This document shows positions 26,999-35,541 of a DNA stretch of 64,000 bases, piece by piece. Within the stretch, counting starts at the first letter, position 1. Each line of letters begins with the position of its first letter. The notes beneath the pieces are model-generated. The model saw nothing but the letters and a program-made list of their open reading frames with translations, was not told where the DNA came from and searched no databases. Source of the DNA: Flavihumibacter sp. UBA7668 (lineage in GTDB: Bacteria; Bacteroidota; Bacteroidia; Chitinophagales; Chitinophagaceae); contig NZ_DLHM01000005.1 in the NCBI RefSeq assembly GCF_002483205.1, positions 815,804-879,803 on the forward strand. Reading direction: 5' to 3'. The position numbers and the translations under genes are program-made.

Positions 26999-27514
26999 AT
27001 GTATCTAATGAGAGCCAGGATGTTGGGTGATAAACTCGATAATAAAACCTATCAGGAAATTCTGGATAATGCCAAAGCGCTTAGAGCTAAAGCTGAGAAG
27101 GAACAGGCTGAAGCAAAAGTATTAGCTGAGAAAGCAGCCCTGGAGAAAGAGCAACAACGACAATTGTTTGCTAAAGTTTTAACGGTTGCATTATATGATA
27201 AAGGATATTATAAAGGAGACTGGGAAGCCTACCTGACGTATGAAGTGGCTTTCGAAAATAAATCGGAGAAGGATATCAGGGCAATTAAAGGTTCAATGCT
27301 AATTACAGATTTGTTTGATACTAAAATCAAGGAAATCAATATTGTTGAAGACGATAGAATTCCTGCGGGAAAAATACTTAAGAAGTCATATTCAACCGAT
27401 TATAACCAGTTTATGGACGAAGACACGCGGTTGCGAAGCAAAGACCTGAAAGACATAAAGGCAATTTGGACACCTGAAAAAATTATATTTTCTGATGGCT
27501 CTATATTGGAATAG
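26999..27514 (+). CDS. Hypothetical protein with coiled coil and beta domain, possibly 5'-truncated
   Basis: 171 codons. Residues about 15-58 are a Glu/Lys/Ala coiled coil (KALRAKAEKEQAEAKVLAEK). The rest is a beta-rich domain (YEVAFENKSEKDIRAIKGSM, then FDTKIKEINIVEDDRIPAGK) of the type found at the C-terminus of Bacteroidota lipoproteins. There is no signal peptide or lipobox. Its start abuts the broken 5' end of the Lhr-like gene on the other strand, so the original N-terminus may have been lost in the same deletion. It precedes hxsA by 136 bp; membership in the Hxs system is not supported. Confidence 0.5.
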   Translation: MYLMRARMLGDKLDNKTYQEILDNAKALRAKAEKEQAEAKVLAEKAALEKEQQRQLFAKVLTVALYDKGYYKGDWEAYLTYEVAFENKSEKDIRAIKGSMLITDLFDTKIKEINIVEDDRIPAGKILKKSYSTDYNQFMDEDTRLRSKDLKDIKAIWTPEKIIFSDGSILE

Positions 27515-27650
27515 GAGGAATGCTGAACCAATTAAGCTGATTTTTAGGCTTTTAGATTAAATAGAGCTATTATATTTTGTTTTTTCAAAATAAATCTGCA
27601 TTTTGTAATATCCTGCCCATTTTGGATTTCTTACTCTAAACCTTAATCGT

Positions 27651-28364
27651 ATGAATAACAAAACTCGAATGGGATTGTATTTATTGTCTCAGAGGGTTAT
27701 GGCTGTTATAGCTGCCTCTCTGGCATCTTTATCTGGTGCAGAGGCGAAAGAGCCAATTCATTTACCTGATTTATCTGAAGGCCAGTCTACAATAAAGGGA
27801 ACTTTACCAGTTAAGCCTAAGCTTGTACTAAAAATGGCAGCAGATGGCCATTTTGACCTGATTGCCCAACACCGGTCCCATAGTTCCCACCGTTCCCATT
27901 CCTCCCACAGATCGCATTCTTCACATTCTTCGCATTATTCTTCTTCGCCTTCTTTACGTCGTAGCACAACTACGGTAACGCCTTCATCCGGATCCACTTC
28001 CTCATCCTCATCCAGTTCTTCGTCTTCCTCTTCTTCTAATAGGCGTACAATTAAATCATCTCCATCACCTGCTCCAAGCCGACGGATTTATCAGTCTACA
28101 GATTCGAATATTCTGCCGCTGAGCTCACCATCTACAGGAACAAATGGAGTGGTGTACTTCCAACGAATATTATATAAAGGATGTAAAGGAGATGATGTGC
28201 TTAGGTTGCAAAATAAATTATTTGCTCTGGGGTATGATATTATTGTAACTAATTATTTTGGCGATAAAACTGAAATGGCAGTAAAGAAGTTTCAACAAGC
28301 CAATGAACTGGAGCCAAATGGAAAGGTTGATAAGCAAACCTGGGATTCAATTTTCACTAAATAA
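27651..28364 (+). CDS. hxsA: His-Xaa-Ser repeat protein HxsA (putative modification target)
   Basis: A 237-residue protein. A hydrophobic export segment lies at about 8-30 (LYLLSQRVMAVIAASLASL). Residues 74-97 are eight tandem His-X-Ser triplets (H at 74, 77, 80, 83, 86, 89, 92 and 95; X is R or S, last Y). A poly-Ser linker at about 112-129 and a basic/Pro region lead to a C-terminal peptidoglycan-binding domain (about 172-237, YKGCKGDDVLRLQNKLFALGY). This is the layout of HxsA, the presumed substrate of the radical SAM pair HxsB/HxsC. The repeat uses mixed synonymous codons (CGG, CGT and AGA for Arg), so the amino-acid pattern, not DNA slippage, is being kept. Likely acts in the cell envelope. 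The modification is unknown. Confidence 0.88.
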   Translation: MNNKTRMGLYLLSQRVMAVIAASLASLSGAEAKEPIHLPDLSEGQSTIKGTLPVKPKLVLKMAADGHFDLIAQHRSHSSHRSHSSHRSHSSHSSHYSSSPSLRRSTTTVTPSSGSTSSSSSSSSSSSSSNRRTIKSSPSPAPSRRIYQSTDSNILPLSSPSTGTNGVVYFQRILYKGCKGDDVLRLQNKLFALGYDIIVTNYFGDKTEMAVKKFQQANELEPNGKVDKQTWDSIFTK

Positions 28365-28374
28365 ATCGATTTAT

Positions 28375-28749
28375 ATGGATGTCTATAATAATTGCATAGA
28401 AATATTTGTTCCTTCCCAGTATAACATGCAAGTTGTTCATAAGTGCCTTTATTGGTTTACTGGTAAGTATGATATTGAGATTATTGACGCTGTAAATGGG
28501 ATAAATGTAAAAATATCACCACTAAATGTGCCATTTAAGGAGGATGAAAAAAATGAAATTAGAATCAGGATAAATAAAAGTCTGATTGATTATTATCTGC
28601 GTGAACAAATACAAAAAGAAACAAAAACAATAAGGGAACTGATTATAGCGAAAGCCTTTTCTCATTTTGATGATGAGATAATTCCGGAAAGTTTGGTAAG
28701 TGATCCGATTGGCTTTGATCCACACAAACTTAGCAATGATACTAAATAG
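28375..28749 (+). CDS. hxsD: His-Xaa-Ser system protein HxsD
   Basis: A 124-residue protein starting at ATG 28375, 10 bp after hxsA; the frame is open from 28303, inside hxsA, but that extension is out of context. It carries SLIDYYLRE (residues 69-77), which fits the LLNDYxLRE-type motif by which the HxsD family was originally named. The N-terminal part has alternating beta-strand/helix character. The role is unknown; by position and size it could be a peptide-recognition or scaffold subunit for the maturases, which is an inference. Its 3' end overlaps hxsB by 14 bp. Confidence 0.82.
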   Translation: MDVYNNCIEIFVPSQYNMQVVHKCLYWFTGKYDIEIIDAVNGINVKISPLNVPFKEDEKNEIRIRINKSLIDYYLREQIQKETKTIRELIIAKAFSHFDDEIIPESLVSDPIGFDPHKLSNDTK

Positions 28750-30235
28750 TGATAAAGAGAGATTTACGCGTAAGTTTAAAGACTTTTCTGATTTTGATAC
28801 AGGTAATGAGCTGTATCATTTATTGCCATTTCGTTTTAGACGTATCGCGAACAATAGAGAATTGCTAGTAAATGATTGGGGTGATTATCTGCTTGTTGAT
28901 AACGGTGTAGTTGATAAGCTGGTTAACAGAAGGCTTTCAAAAGTATTGGATGCAGAAGTTTATCATGATTTGTTAGCAAACTTCTTTATTAGTGAAAAGC
29001 CTGTACCATCCTTAATTGATCTTATTTCAACCCGATATAGAACAAAAAAGTCATTTCTGGATAGTTTTACCTCTCTGCACATCTTTGTTATTAGTTTGAG
29101 ATGTGATCATAGCTGCCACTATTGCCAGGTTTCCAGAGTGAGTGCTGATAAACATTTATACGATATGAATGAACAGCATATCATAAAAGGAATTGAGATG
29201 ATGCTGATGTCACCCGCTCAACACCTGACAATGGAGTTTCAGGGTGGAGAATCATTGTTGGCATTTGAAAAAATAAAATTTGCTGTACAATTAGCAAAAC
29301 AAAGGGCCGAGGATAAGAATAAAATTTTGACTTTTGTAATTTGTAGTAACCTGGTACCCCTTACTGAAGAAATTCTTGAATTCTGTAAAGAATATAATAT
29401 ACTTATCTCTACCAGTCTTGATGGTCCTTCTTATGTTCATAATAAAAATCGGCATCGCCCTGGAAAGAATAGCTATGAACTTGCGCTAAGTGGAATATTC
29501 CGGGCACGTGAAGTATTGGGTGAAGATGCTGTTTCCGCATTGCTGACAACCAGTTCACTTTCCTTACAATATCCGGTTGAAATTGTGGACGAGTATTTCA
29601 ATCTTGGTTTTAAAAGTATTTTTCTCCGTCCTATTAGTCCATATGGCTTTGCAGTTAAGAACAATACTAAAAATTATTATGAGTCTGAAGCTTTTGTTGA
29701 GTTTTATAAAAAAGCTTTAAACCGGATTATCGAGTATAATCTGAATGGTCATTTTTTCAGGGAAGATTATGCTACAATTCTTTTAAAAAAGATGGTAACT
29801 CCGTTCCCGGTAGGATATGTTGATCTGCAATCGCCCGCAGGAATGATTAGTAGTGTTATTGTGTTTAATTATAACGGTGAAATTTATGCCAGTGATGAAT
29901 CACGTATGCTGGCTGAGATGAATGATTATACGTTTAGATTAGGTTCTTTGGATACTCATGAATATAATGATATATTTTATGGATCACAGTCAAAAGCATA
30001 TAGTGAAGCTTTATTAAATGAGTCACTACCTGGATGTTCAGATTGCGCTTATCAGCCCTATTGCGGGGCCGATCCTGTTCTTCATCATGCTACCCAGGGT
30101 GATATGATTGGACATCGGCCGACCAGCGTATTTTGCCATCGTAATATGGCGCTTTTCGATTATTTATTCGACCTCATGCAGGATAAACGAATGGAGAGGA
30201 TTTTTAGAAACTGGATAACTGGTACACACGCATGA
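28736..30235 (+). CDS. hxsB: His-Xaa-Ser system radical SAM maturase HxsB
   Basis: A 499-residue radical SAM enzyme. The [4Fe-4S] motif CDHSCHYC places cysteines at 123, 127 and 130. MEFQGGESLL is the GGE-type SAM-binding motif, and a TIM-barrel core follows. The C-terminus has SPASM-like auxiliary cluster cysteines at 434, 437, 443 and 467 (GCSDCAYQPYCGAD, then FCHRN). About 115 residues precede the radical SAM core. I chose ATG 28736 over 28700 because it overlaps hxsD by only 14 bp and removes a non-conserved leader. It overlaps hxsC by 4 bp (ATGA). It should catalyse a radical modification of a peptide, presumably the HxS repeat of HxsA. Confidence 0.9.
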   Translation: MILNSDKERFTRKFKDFSDFDTGNELYHLLPFRFRRIANNRELLVNDWGDYLLVDNGVVDKLVNRRLSKVLDAEVYHDLLANFFISEKPVPSLIDLISTRYRTKKSFLDSFTSLHIFVISLRCDHSCHYCQVSRVSADKHLYDMNEQHIIKGIEMMLMSPAQHLTMEFQGGESLLAFEKIKFAVQLAKQRAEDKNKILTFVICSNLVPLTEEILEFCKEYNILISTSLDGPSYVHNKNRHRPGKNSYELALSGIFRAREVLGEDAVSALLTTSSLSLQYPVEIVDEYFNLGFKSIFLRPISPYGFAVKNNTKNYYESEAFVEFYKKALNRIIEYNLNGHFFREDYATILLKKMVTPFPVGYVDLQSPAGMISSVIVFNYNGEIYASDESRMLAEMNDYTFRLGSLDTHEYNDIFYGSQSKAYSEALLNESLPGCSDCAYQPYCGADPVLHHATQGDMIGHRPTSVFCHRNMALFDYLFDLMQDKRMERIFRNWITGTHA

Positions 30236-31362
30236 AACTAAAAACAAAAGGCGTTGCATGTTGTATTGACAATTCAATTGTTGCCAGGGTAACATTCGAT
30301 CCGTTACAAAAAAGTGAAAGTACTGTTTTGTTAGTTAGTGATCGGCTGGACGCTTCAGTTATTGCAAATTTTGATGCTATAATAACTACCTGGCCATTGG
30401 ATGAACAATTTGACTATCCTTCCGTGTATGAAGTTCCTGATTTTGATCATCTGGAAGAAGGAGATATTGTCGCGATACATTCTGATGGTATAATAAATAC
30501 ACTATATCGTGTCAGATCTCAGCATAATTTTCTGTTGTTTACAGAAAGATGTAATAGCAATTGCCTTATGTGTTCGCAACCTCCTCGCGACAAAGAAGAT
30601 TCCCATTTGGCCCAGCTCTACAAAAGAGTTATTCCTTTGATTCCTAAAGATTGTACCGATTTAGGAATAACTGGTGGTGAACCAACCTTGCTTGGTAATT
30701 TATTTTTTGAATTGCTTATCCTCATAAGTTCTGAATTACCTTTAGCAAATATTCATTGCTTAACAAATGGACGATCTTTTGCATGGCCCGATTTTACCTA
30801 TAAATTGAATGACGCAATAGGGGGTAATCTTGTGTTGGGTATTCCGCTTTACGCTGATTCTTATCTTGTTCATGATTATGTTGTGCAGGCGAAAGGAGCG
30901 TTTGATCAGACATTGTTGGGGTTATATCAATTGGCTCGATTTAATCGGCGAATAGAAATTAGAATAGTATTACATAAACTAACTATTCCCAGATTAAAAA
31001 AGTTGGCTCGGTTTATTTACAGAAATTTGCCTTTTGTTGAGCATGTTGCATTCATGGGGTTGGAATATCAGGGATACACGCCGCATAACATAGATAAGTT
31101 GTGGATAGATCCCAAAGATTATGCAGAAGAACTTTCTGATGCCATGCTTTTTCTTGCAGATATGGGAATGCAGATATCATTATACAATAGTCAGCTTTGT
31201 TTAACCCCTAAAGAACTTTGGCCATTTTACAAAAGATCAATTTCGGACTGGAAAAATATTTATCTGCCCATTTGTGATTCATGTTCGATGCAAGACGAAT
31301 GTGGTGGATTTTTCGCATCTTCTTTAAAATTTCACAGCAATAACATAACACCATTTATTTAA
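30232..31362 (+). CDS. hxsC: His-Xaa-Ser system radical SAM maturase HxsC
   Basis: A 376-residue second radical SAM enzyme. Cluster motif CNSNCLMC (C107, C111, C114), SAM-binding LGITGGEPTLLG, barrel core, and a short C-terminal cysteine set C348, C351, C357 (CDSCSMQDECGG). The N-terminal 100 residues are a beta-rich domain. It is distinct in sequence from HxsB, so the cluster has two non-redundant maturases. The start codon overlaps the hxsB stop (ATGA), indicating tight coupling. The amino-acid chemistry performed on His or Ser is not known to me. Confidence 0.9.
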   Translation: MKLKTKGVACCIDNSIVARVTFDPLQKSESTVLLVSDRLDASVIANFDAIITTWPLDEQFDYPSVYEVPDFDHLEEGDIVAIHSDGIINTLYRVRSQHNFLLFTERCNSNCLMCSQPPRDKEDSHLAQLYKRVIPLIPKDCTDLGITGGEPTLLGNLFFELLILISSELPLANIHCLTNGRSFAWPDFTYKLNDAIGGNLVLGIPLYADSYLVHDYVVQAKGAFDQTLLGLYQLARFNRRIEIRIVLHKLTIPRLKKLARFIYRNLPFVEHVAFMGLEYQGYTPHNIDKLWIDPKDYAEELSDAMLFLADMGMQISLYNSQLCLTPKELWPFYKRSISDWKNIYLPICDSCSMQDECGGFFASSLKFHSNNITPFI

Positions 31363-31477
31363 ATTGGTTTTATAATTGCTAATGAGCAATAGATTTAAAT
31401 AGTTCGAAAATGATGTTGTGGAATTATATACTTTTTAAATAATGATATGAAGAGATAGATTATATTTATTTTATGCG

Positions 31478-31822
31478 TTGTATGTAATTGTTCTTATTAG
31501 TTGGACATGTATCTGTAGTAATGTTGAGTTTTCCAGTTCATATAATAGTAAAAGTTTATCGTATCAATATTTTGGTGTTGTATTGTGTTTGAATTATTTC
31601 TTGTTTATTGCTGTACATTTATTTGTTTACAAATTCCGTTTTTCAATACTCTTAACTGTTCCTATTGCCATTTTTGGGGGCAGTTATATGTTTTTTTTAT
31701 TCCTTTGTTTTTTGTTTGATATTTATAGTATAAGTGGCGGATCGCTTTTTATTTTTCTTGTCATTATTTTAATATTGGTACTCCTTATAATTAGAAGGCT
31801 ATATATATATATGGCGATGTAA
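31478..31822 (+). CDS. Possible small hydrophobic membrane protein
   Basis: A 114-codon frame with about three hydrophobic segments (about 30-50, 56-80 and 87-110) rich in Phe, Leu and Ile. It lies 116 bp after hxsC on the same strand. In such T-rich DNA, hydrophobic frames arise by chance, and no family or ribosome-binding signal supports it. If real it could be an accessory membrane protein of the Hxs cluster, but that is speculation. Confidence 0.35.
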   Translation: MYVIVLISWTCICSNVEFSSSYNSKSLSYQYFGVVLCLNYFLFIAVHLFVYKFRFSILLTVPIAIFGGSYMFFLFLCFLFDIYSISGGSLFIFLVIILILVLLIIRRLYIYMAM

Positions 31823-31842
31823 GAAATACATCTTCAGTGGGT

Positions 31843-32160
31843 TCAATCTACCAAGCGTAATTCTCTATTTTCATACACCGTGCTAAAACCATTTAGCCAT
31901 AAATAATGAGTTAAACAAATTTGGTAGTTTATCCATCCGCTGCCATCGTAATGTTCCACTTTTTCTATAGCGTTAAATATAGACAGGACCTCAATTACGT
32001 CTGTTTTTTTCAGATTTTCATTTTCCTCTAATACCTTATTAATTTTTTGGGAGGTTTCAAATTCGAATCTGAAAATTTCATGACTCTGTATATGCTTTTC
32101 AAAGTAAATACTGATGGTTTTCAGGTTATTTAATACCTCCCTTGATTGTGATATTAACAT
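31843..32160 (-). CDS. Small hypothetical protein
   Basis: A 105-residue, probably helical, charged protein (ETSQKINKVLEENENLKK, then DGSGWINYQICLTHYLWLNG). I do not recognise a family. It overlaps the upstream membrane-protein gene by 7 bp on the same strand, so the two are probably co-translated. The order after the broken DUF3885 gene suggests a small accessory operon from 33127 to 31843. Confidence 0.55.
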   Translation of the reverse strand: MLISQSREVLNNLKTISIYFEKHIQSHEIFRFEFETSQKINKVLEENENLKKTDVIEVLSIFNAIEKVEHYDGSGWINYQICLTHYLWLNGFSTVYENRELRLVD

Positions 32161-32606
32161 AATAGTATTTCTGAATTGTTTAGTTCTCTTTTGAAGAGGG
32201 GGAGGTTGGGATAAAATGGGAGTGATATCAGAATATCAACTATTGCGTATCCTATAAAGAGGTGTCTGGCAGTAAATAGAGCAATCGAGCAGGAAATAAA
32301 ACAGGAGAATAGGAACCAGATCAGTCTGAATTTGTAGAACTTTTCATATTCATTGATTCTTACATCAAAATCTTCTATTGATTTGATTTTAGATAGCTGC
32401 TTTTTCTGGTAACCCGTGTGTATCCAGGCAAGGGCAACCATTCCAATGAGAATATGTAACGTGAATCTGGATACAGGAACAGTATTGATAAACACCAGCC
32501 CGTTATTTAATAAAAGGTAGGATGCTAGTACAAAAATTGCTTTAACCGCGAGCGATTGAAAGAAAATGGCGCTGTATTTGTTCTTCTGAATGGGGTATAA
32601 ATTCAT
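32154..32606 (-). CDS. Hypothetical membrane protein
   Basis: A 150-residue protein with about four hydrophobic segments (about 18-37, 45-63, 93-112 and 116-133) and a Lys/Glu-rich loop between the second and third. No family recognised. It starts 7 bp after the place where the out-of-frame tail of the DUF3885 gene ends (32613), and overlaps the next gene by 7 bp, so all three look like one former operon. Confidence 0.6.
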   Translation of the reverse strand: MNLYPIQKNKYSAIFFQSLAVKAIFVLASYLLLNNGLVFINTVPVSRFTLHILIGMVALAWIHTGYQKKQLSKIKSIEDFDVRINEYEKFYKFRLIWFLFSCFISCSIALFTARHLFIGYAIVDILISLPFYPNLPLFKRELNNSEILLC

Positions 32607-32662
32607 TGTATTTTATTTAAAAATTTCTTCAATGTCTTCCTTGGTATGGTCGGAAATCCAAT

Positions 32663-33127
32663 TTAAATGTGAATCATATATCTATCGTCGTTCATGTGAA
32701 ACCCCGTATTGTTTTCAGCATCTAAGAAATAAACACTTTGACCTATTTTGGGGTCAATCCCATTATCTCGGTTCGCTATGCCGGTAAGTATATTTTCGAT
32801 ATTTATTTTTTCGATTGTAAATTTTCCTATTGATATGGCGGCACCAATCTTTTCGTAGTATTCGTCGTTGGTTTCAATAAGTTGTTCGCCATCGTATTTA
32901 TAGGAAATAATCCACAAGGGGGTTTGGTTTTTACCAAACATTTTGTTCCAGATGAGGGTAGCGCGACTGACGGCCTGACTAATTCTTTGGTTAGTTTCCA
33001 CCGTTTCTTCTTCAGAAGTATTGATTCGGATGGTTATTTTTCCACCGAATGTATGTTCAGTTTCAATATGCGTGTCAGGGTAATTTTTTGTCAGGTAATT
33101 TTCTAATTCGTGGCGGATACTATGCAT
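32663..33127 (-). pseudogene. DUF3885-like protein, frameshifted near the C-terminus
   Basis: 154 codons resembling DUF3885: RATLIWNKMFG, PLWIISYKYDGE, and near the end VYFLDAENNTGFHMNDDR. The open frame stops at about FHMNDDR plus five residues, where relatives continue for about 35 more residues. In another frame the DNA directly downstream reads IYDSHLNWISDHTKEDIEE and ends at a TAA at 32613, exactly the kind of C-terminus the family has. The gene therefore appears to have lost a short stretch, with a frameshift, around 32680-32690. Function of DUF3885 is unknown; such genes are often immunity-like singletons in accessory DNA. Confidence 0.65.
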
Positions 33128-33382
33128 ACTTAAACGTGTTTATGTTGCTTTTTTTCCCAATTTATAATTCTTTGCTGTAATGTACTGATTTTCAATCTGT
33201 AGAATTAATTGTCCTGAATGCTAATGGGTTTCCCTTATAAATGCACTCGTTGTTTAACTAAAACTCAGGCAGGAGGTCCAAATGCTGTACATTTGTTAGG
33301 AATCAGGCCTTTTTTTAATCCAGTATCCGTACCTACCCTATTGCGCTTTTTTTGAAAGGAATTTAGCCACCGGGACAAACGA

Positions 33383-33706
33383 ATGAAAATGAAAGAGGAG
33401 AGAGATGACTTCAACAGTTATTTATACCAACAGGCATTACAACTGGCCAGAATTGGTAGTTGGGAATTTGATCTGGTAACGAATAAGATTTGCTGGTCGG
33501 CCATGGTACACCAACTCCACGAAACCAATCCGAAAACTTTTCAACCGGATGTAGAAAATTCCATTAATTTTTATCGGGAAGATTTTAGACCAATGGTCAA
33601 AGACGTTTTGGAAGCATGTTTTACATCAGGAGCGGCCTTTGATTATGAAGCTGTCATTATTACCAAAAAAAAAAGGAACGCTGGGTTCGGGCAATTGGAA
33701 ATGTAG
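33383..33706 (+). CDS. PAS sensor histidine kinase, N-terminal fragment (frameshift at poly-A)
   Basis: 108 codons forming most of the first PAS domain (LARIGSWEFDLVTNKICWS, then YREDFRPMVKDVLEAC). After a run of ten A (33665-33674) this frame quickly terminates, while the -1 frame continues as ERWVRAIGNVELVQGECRR, the natural rest of the PAS domain, and runs into the kinase at 33769-35511. One more A would give a single 709-residue protein from 33383 to 35511. It could be an assembly error, a phase-variable tract, or -1 slippage on the A-run. Confidence 0.7.
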   Translation: MKMKEERDDFNSYLYQQALQLARIGSWEFDLVTNKICWSAMVHQLHETNPKTFQPDVENSINFYREDFRPMVKDVLEACFTSGAAFDYEAVIITKKKRNAGFGQLEM

Positions 33707-33768
33707 AGCTGGTTCAGGGAGAATGCCGGCGCATCTATGGTAGCTTTCAGGATATTCATGCTTCCAAA

Positions 33769-35511
33769 ATGCTGGAACTTCAGATCCGGGAAATCCTGGA
33801 AAGTATCTCCGATGCCTTTTACGCGCTTGATAACAACTGGAACTTCACCTACTTCAATAAAGAAGCTGAAAACCTACTCCTGAAAAGGGCAGATGAAGTA
33901 TTGGGTAAAAATATCTGGGAATTATTTCCGGCAAGCGTCCATACTCCTATTCGCAAAATTTATCAAAAAGTTGCCCGTACCAAAAAAAAGGAGTCCTTTG
34001 AATATTATTTCCCCGGAGATGGGAAATGGTACGAAATAAACGCTTATCCCTCTAATGGTGGCATATCCGCCTACTTTAAAAACATCGATGAACGAAAGAT
34101 GGCAGCTGTACAATTGGAAAAAGCCCACCAGGAAAAAATTGATATCCTGGAAAGTATTGGCGATGCTTTTTTTTATGTTAATAAAGACTGGGTAATCACC
34201 TATTGTAACAAAGAAACCGAACGGATTTTAGGAAAGAAAAGAGTGGACCTTATCGGAAAAAATCTTTGGGAAGAATATCCGGAAGCTGTTGATACGGCTA
34301 TTTATCACCAATACCACAGAGCCCTGGAAACAAAGGAGCACCTTACCTTTGAAGAGTTTTACAAGCCGATGCAGATCTGGCTTGAACTAACGGTATATCC
34401 TTCTCCTAACGGACTCTCAGTTAACTTCAAGGACATTACCCAGCGAAAAGAAGCCGATCTCCAACTCAAACAGTCGAATGAACGCTTCGAAAAAGTAACC
34501 GAAGCTACACATGATGCAATATGGGATTGGAATATCATAGAGAATACCCTCTACTGGGGGGCTGGATTTAAAATTCTTTTTGGCTACCAAATTGAGAAAA
34601 TTACACCAACCCTCGAATCCTGGTCGAATCATATTCATCCCGAAGATCAGGAATGGGTATTAGAAAGTATTTATGGCGCGCTGGATAAAGTGGATCAATC
34701 CAACTGGGTGGCTGAATATCGCTACCAAAAATCCGACGGCTCCTTTGCCGATGTAATTGACAGAGGGGTGGTGATCCGGGATGAAAAAGGGAAACCGATT
34801 CGCATGGTGGGGGCGATGAATGATGTTACGGAGAAAAAACAGTTATCCATTCAGCTGGATCGCGAACGATTAATCAAACAACAGGAGATTACCGATGCTG
34901 TAATTACAGCAGAAGAAAATGAACGACAGGAAATAGGCCGTGAACTGCATGATAATATCCAGCAGATATTAGTTAGCAGCAGACTGTTTCTGACCATGGT
35001 AGAAGAAAAAGACATTTCTAAAACGGGCTATTCCTACCTGCAGGAAACGAATAAACTGATTATGTCTGCCATTGAAGAGATTCGTAAATTGTCTCATTCC
35101 ATGATTACTCCTTTTGTGGAAAAAACAACCCTGAAAGAAGCAATCGATAAACTGGTCATCAATACGGCAGGTGCCACCGGCCTGCAAATCAAGCTGGACA
35201 TAAGGGGGCTGGACGAAACGAAACTTTCTGAAAAACTTCGGCTGACAACCTATCGTATCATTCAGGAGCAATTCAATAATATTCTTAAATACGCGAAGGC
35301 TTCCACCGTGTTACTGAAACTAGTTCAGGAGCAGGAGCAACTGGTGCTTAAGATAATGGATGATGGAATAGGAGTGGACCTGTCCAAAAAAACCACCGGC
35401 ATCGGCCTGATGAATATCAAAACCAGGGCTTCTCTTTTTGATGGGGAAGTTGTTCTTCATTCCGAGCCTGGTAATGGCTTTGAGTTGTTGGTAAGGATGA
35501 GGTTATATTGA
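33769..35511 (+). CDS. Multi-PAS sensor histidine kinase (HisKA_3/HATPase), main part
   Basis: 580 codons from the first ATG of this frame; true coding begins upstream at the A-run near 33673. Two related PAS domains (ILESISDAFYALDNNW and ILESIGDAFFYVNKDW) are followed by a third with PAC segment (about 230-360). Then comes a NarL-type dimerisation domain with phospho-acceptor His in ENERQEIGRELHDNIQQIL and an HATPase with DDGIGVD and GIGLMNIKTRA. No TM segment is visible, so it is probably a soluble sensor. No response regulator is adjacent; the next genes are hipBA. Confidence 0.88.
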   Translation: MLELQIREILESISDAFYALDNNWNFTYFNKEAENLLLKRADEVLGKNIWELFPASVHTPIRKIYQKVARTKKKESFEYYFPGDGKWYEINAYPSNGGISAYFKNIDERKMAAVQLEKAHQEKIDILESIGDAFFYVNKDWVITYCNKETERILGKKRVDLIGKNLWEEYPEAVDTAIYHQYHRALETKEHLTFEEFYKPMQIWLELTVYPSPNGLSVNFKDITQRKEADLQLKQSNERFEKVTEATHDAIWDWNIIENTLYWGAGFKILFGYQIEKITPTLESWSNHIHPEDQEWVLESIYGALDKVDQSNWVAEYRYQKSDGSFADVIDRGVVIRDEKGKPIRMVGAMNDVTEKKQLSIQLDRERLIKQQEITDAVITAEENERQEIGRELHDNIQQILVSSRLFLTMVEEKDISKTGYSYLQETNKLIMSAIEEIRKLSHSMITPFVEKTTLKEAIDKLVINTAGATGLQIKLDIRGLDETKLSEKLRLTTYRIIQEQFNNILKYAKASTVLLKLVQEQEQLVLKIMDDGIGVDLSKKTTGIGLMNIKTRASLFDGEVVLHSEPGNGFELLVRMRLY

Positions 35512-35541
35512 TTTTAGCTTGGAATCGTCTGTAAATGATAA

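Noticed and set aside
27950..28040. Serine-codon low-complexity tract as a simple sequence repeat with its own function
   Set aside because: It is a poly-Ser linker within hxsA, typical for repeat-containing surface proteins, and not a separate element.
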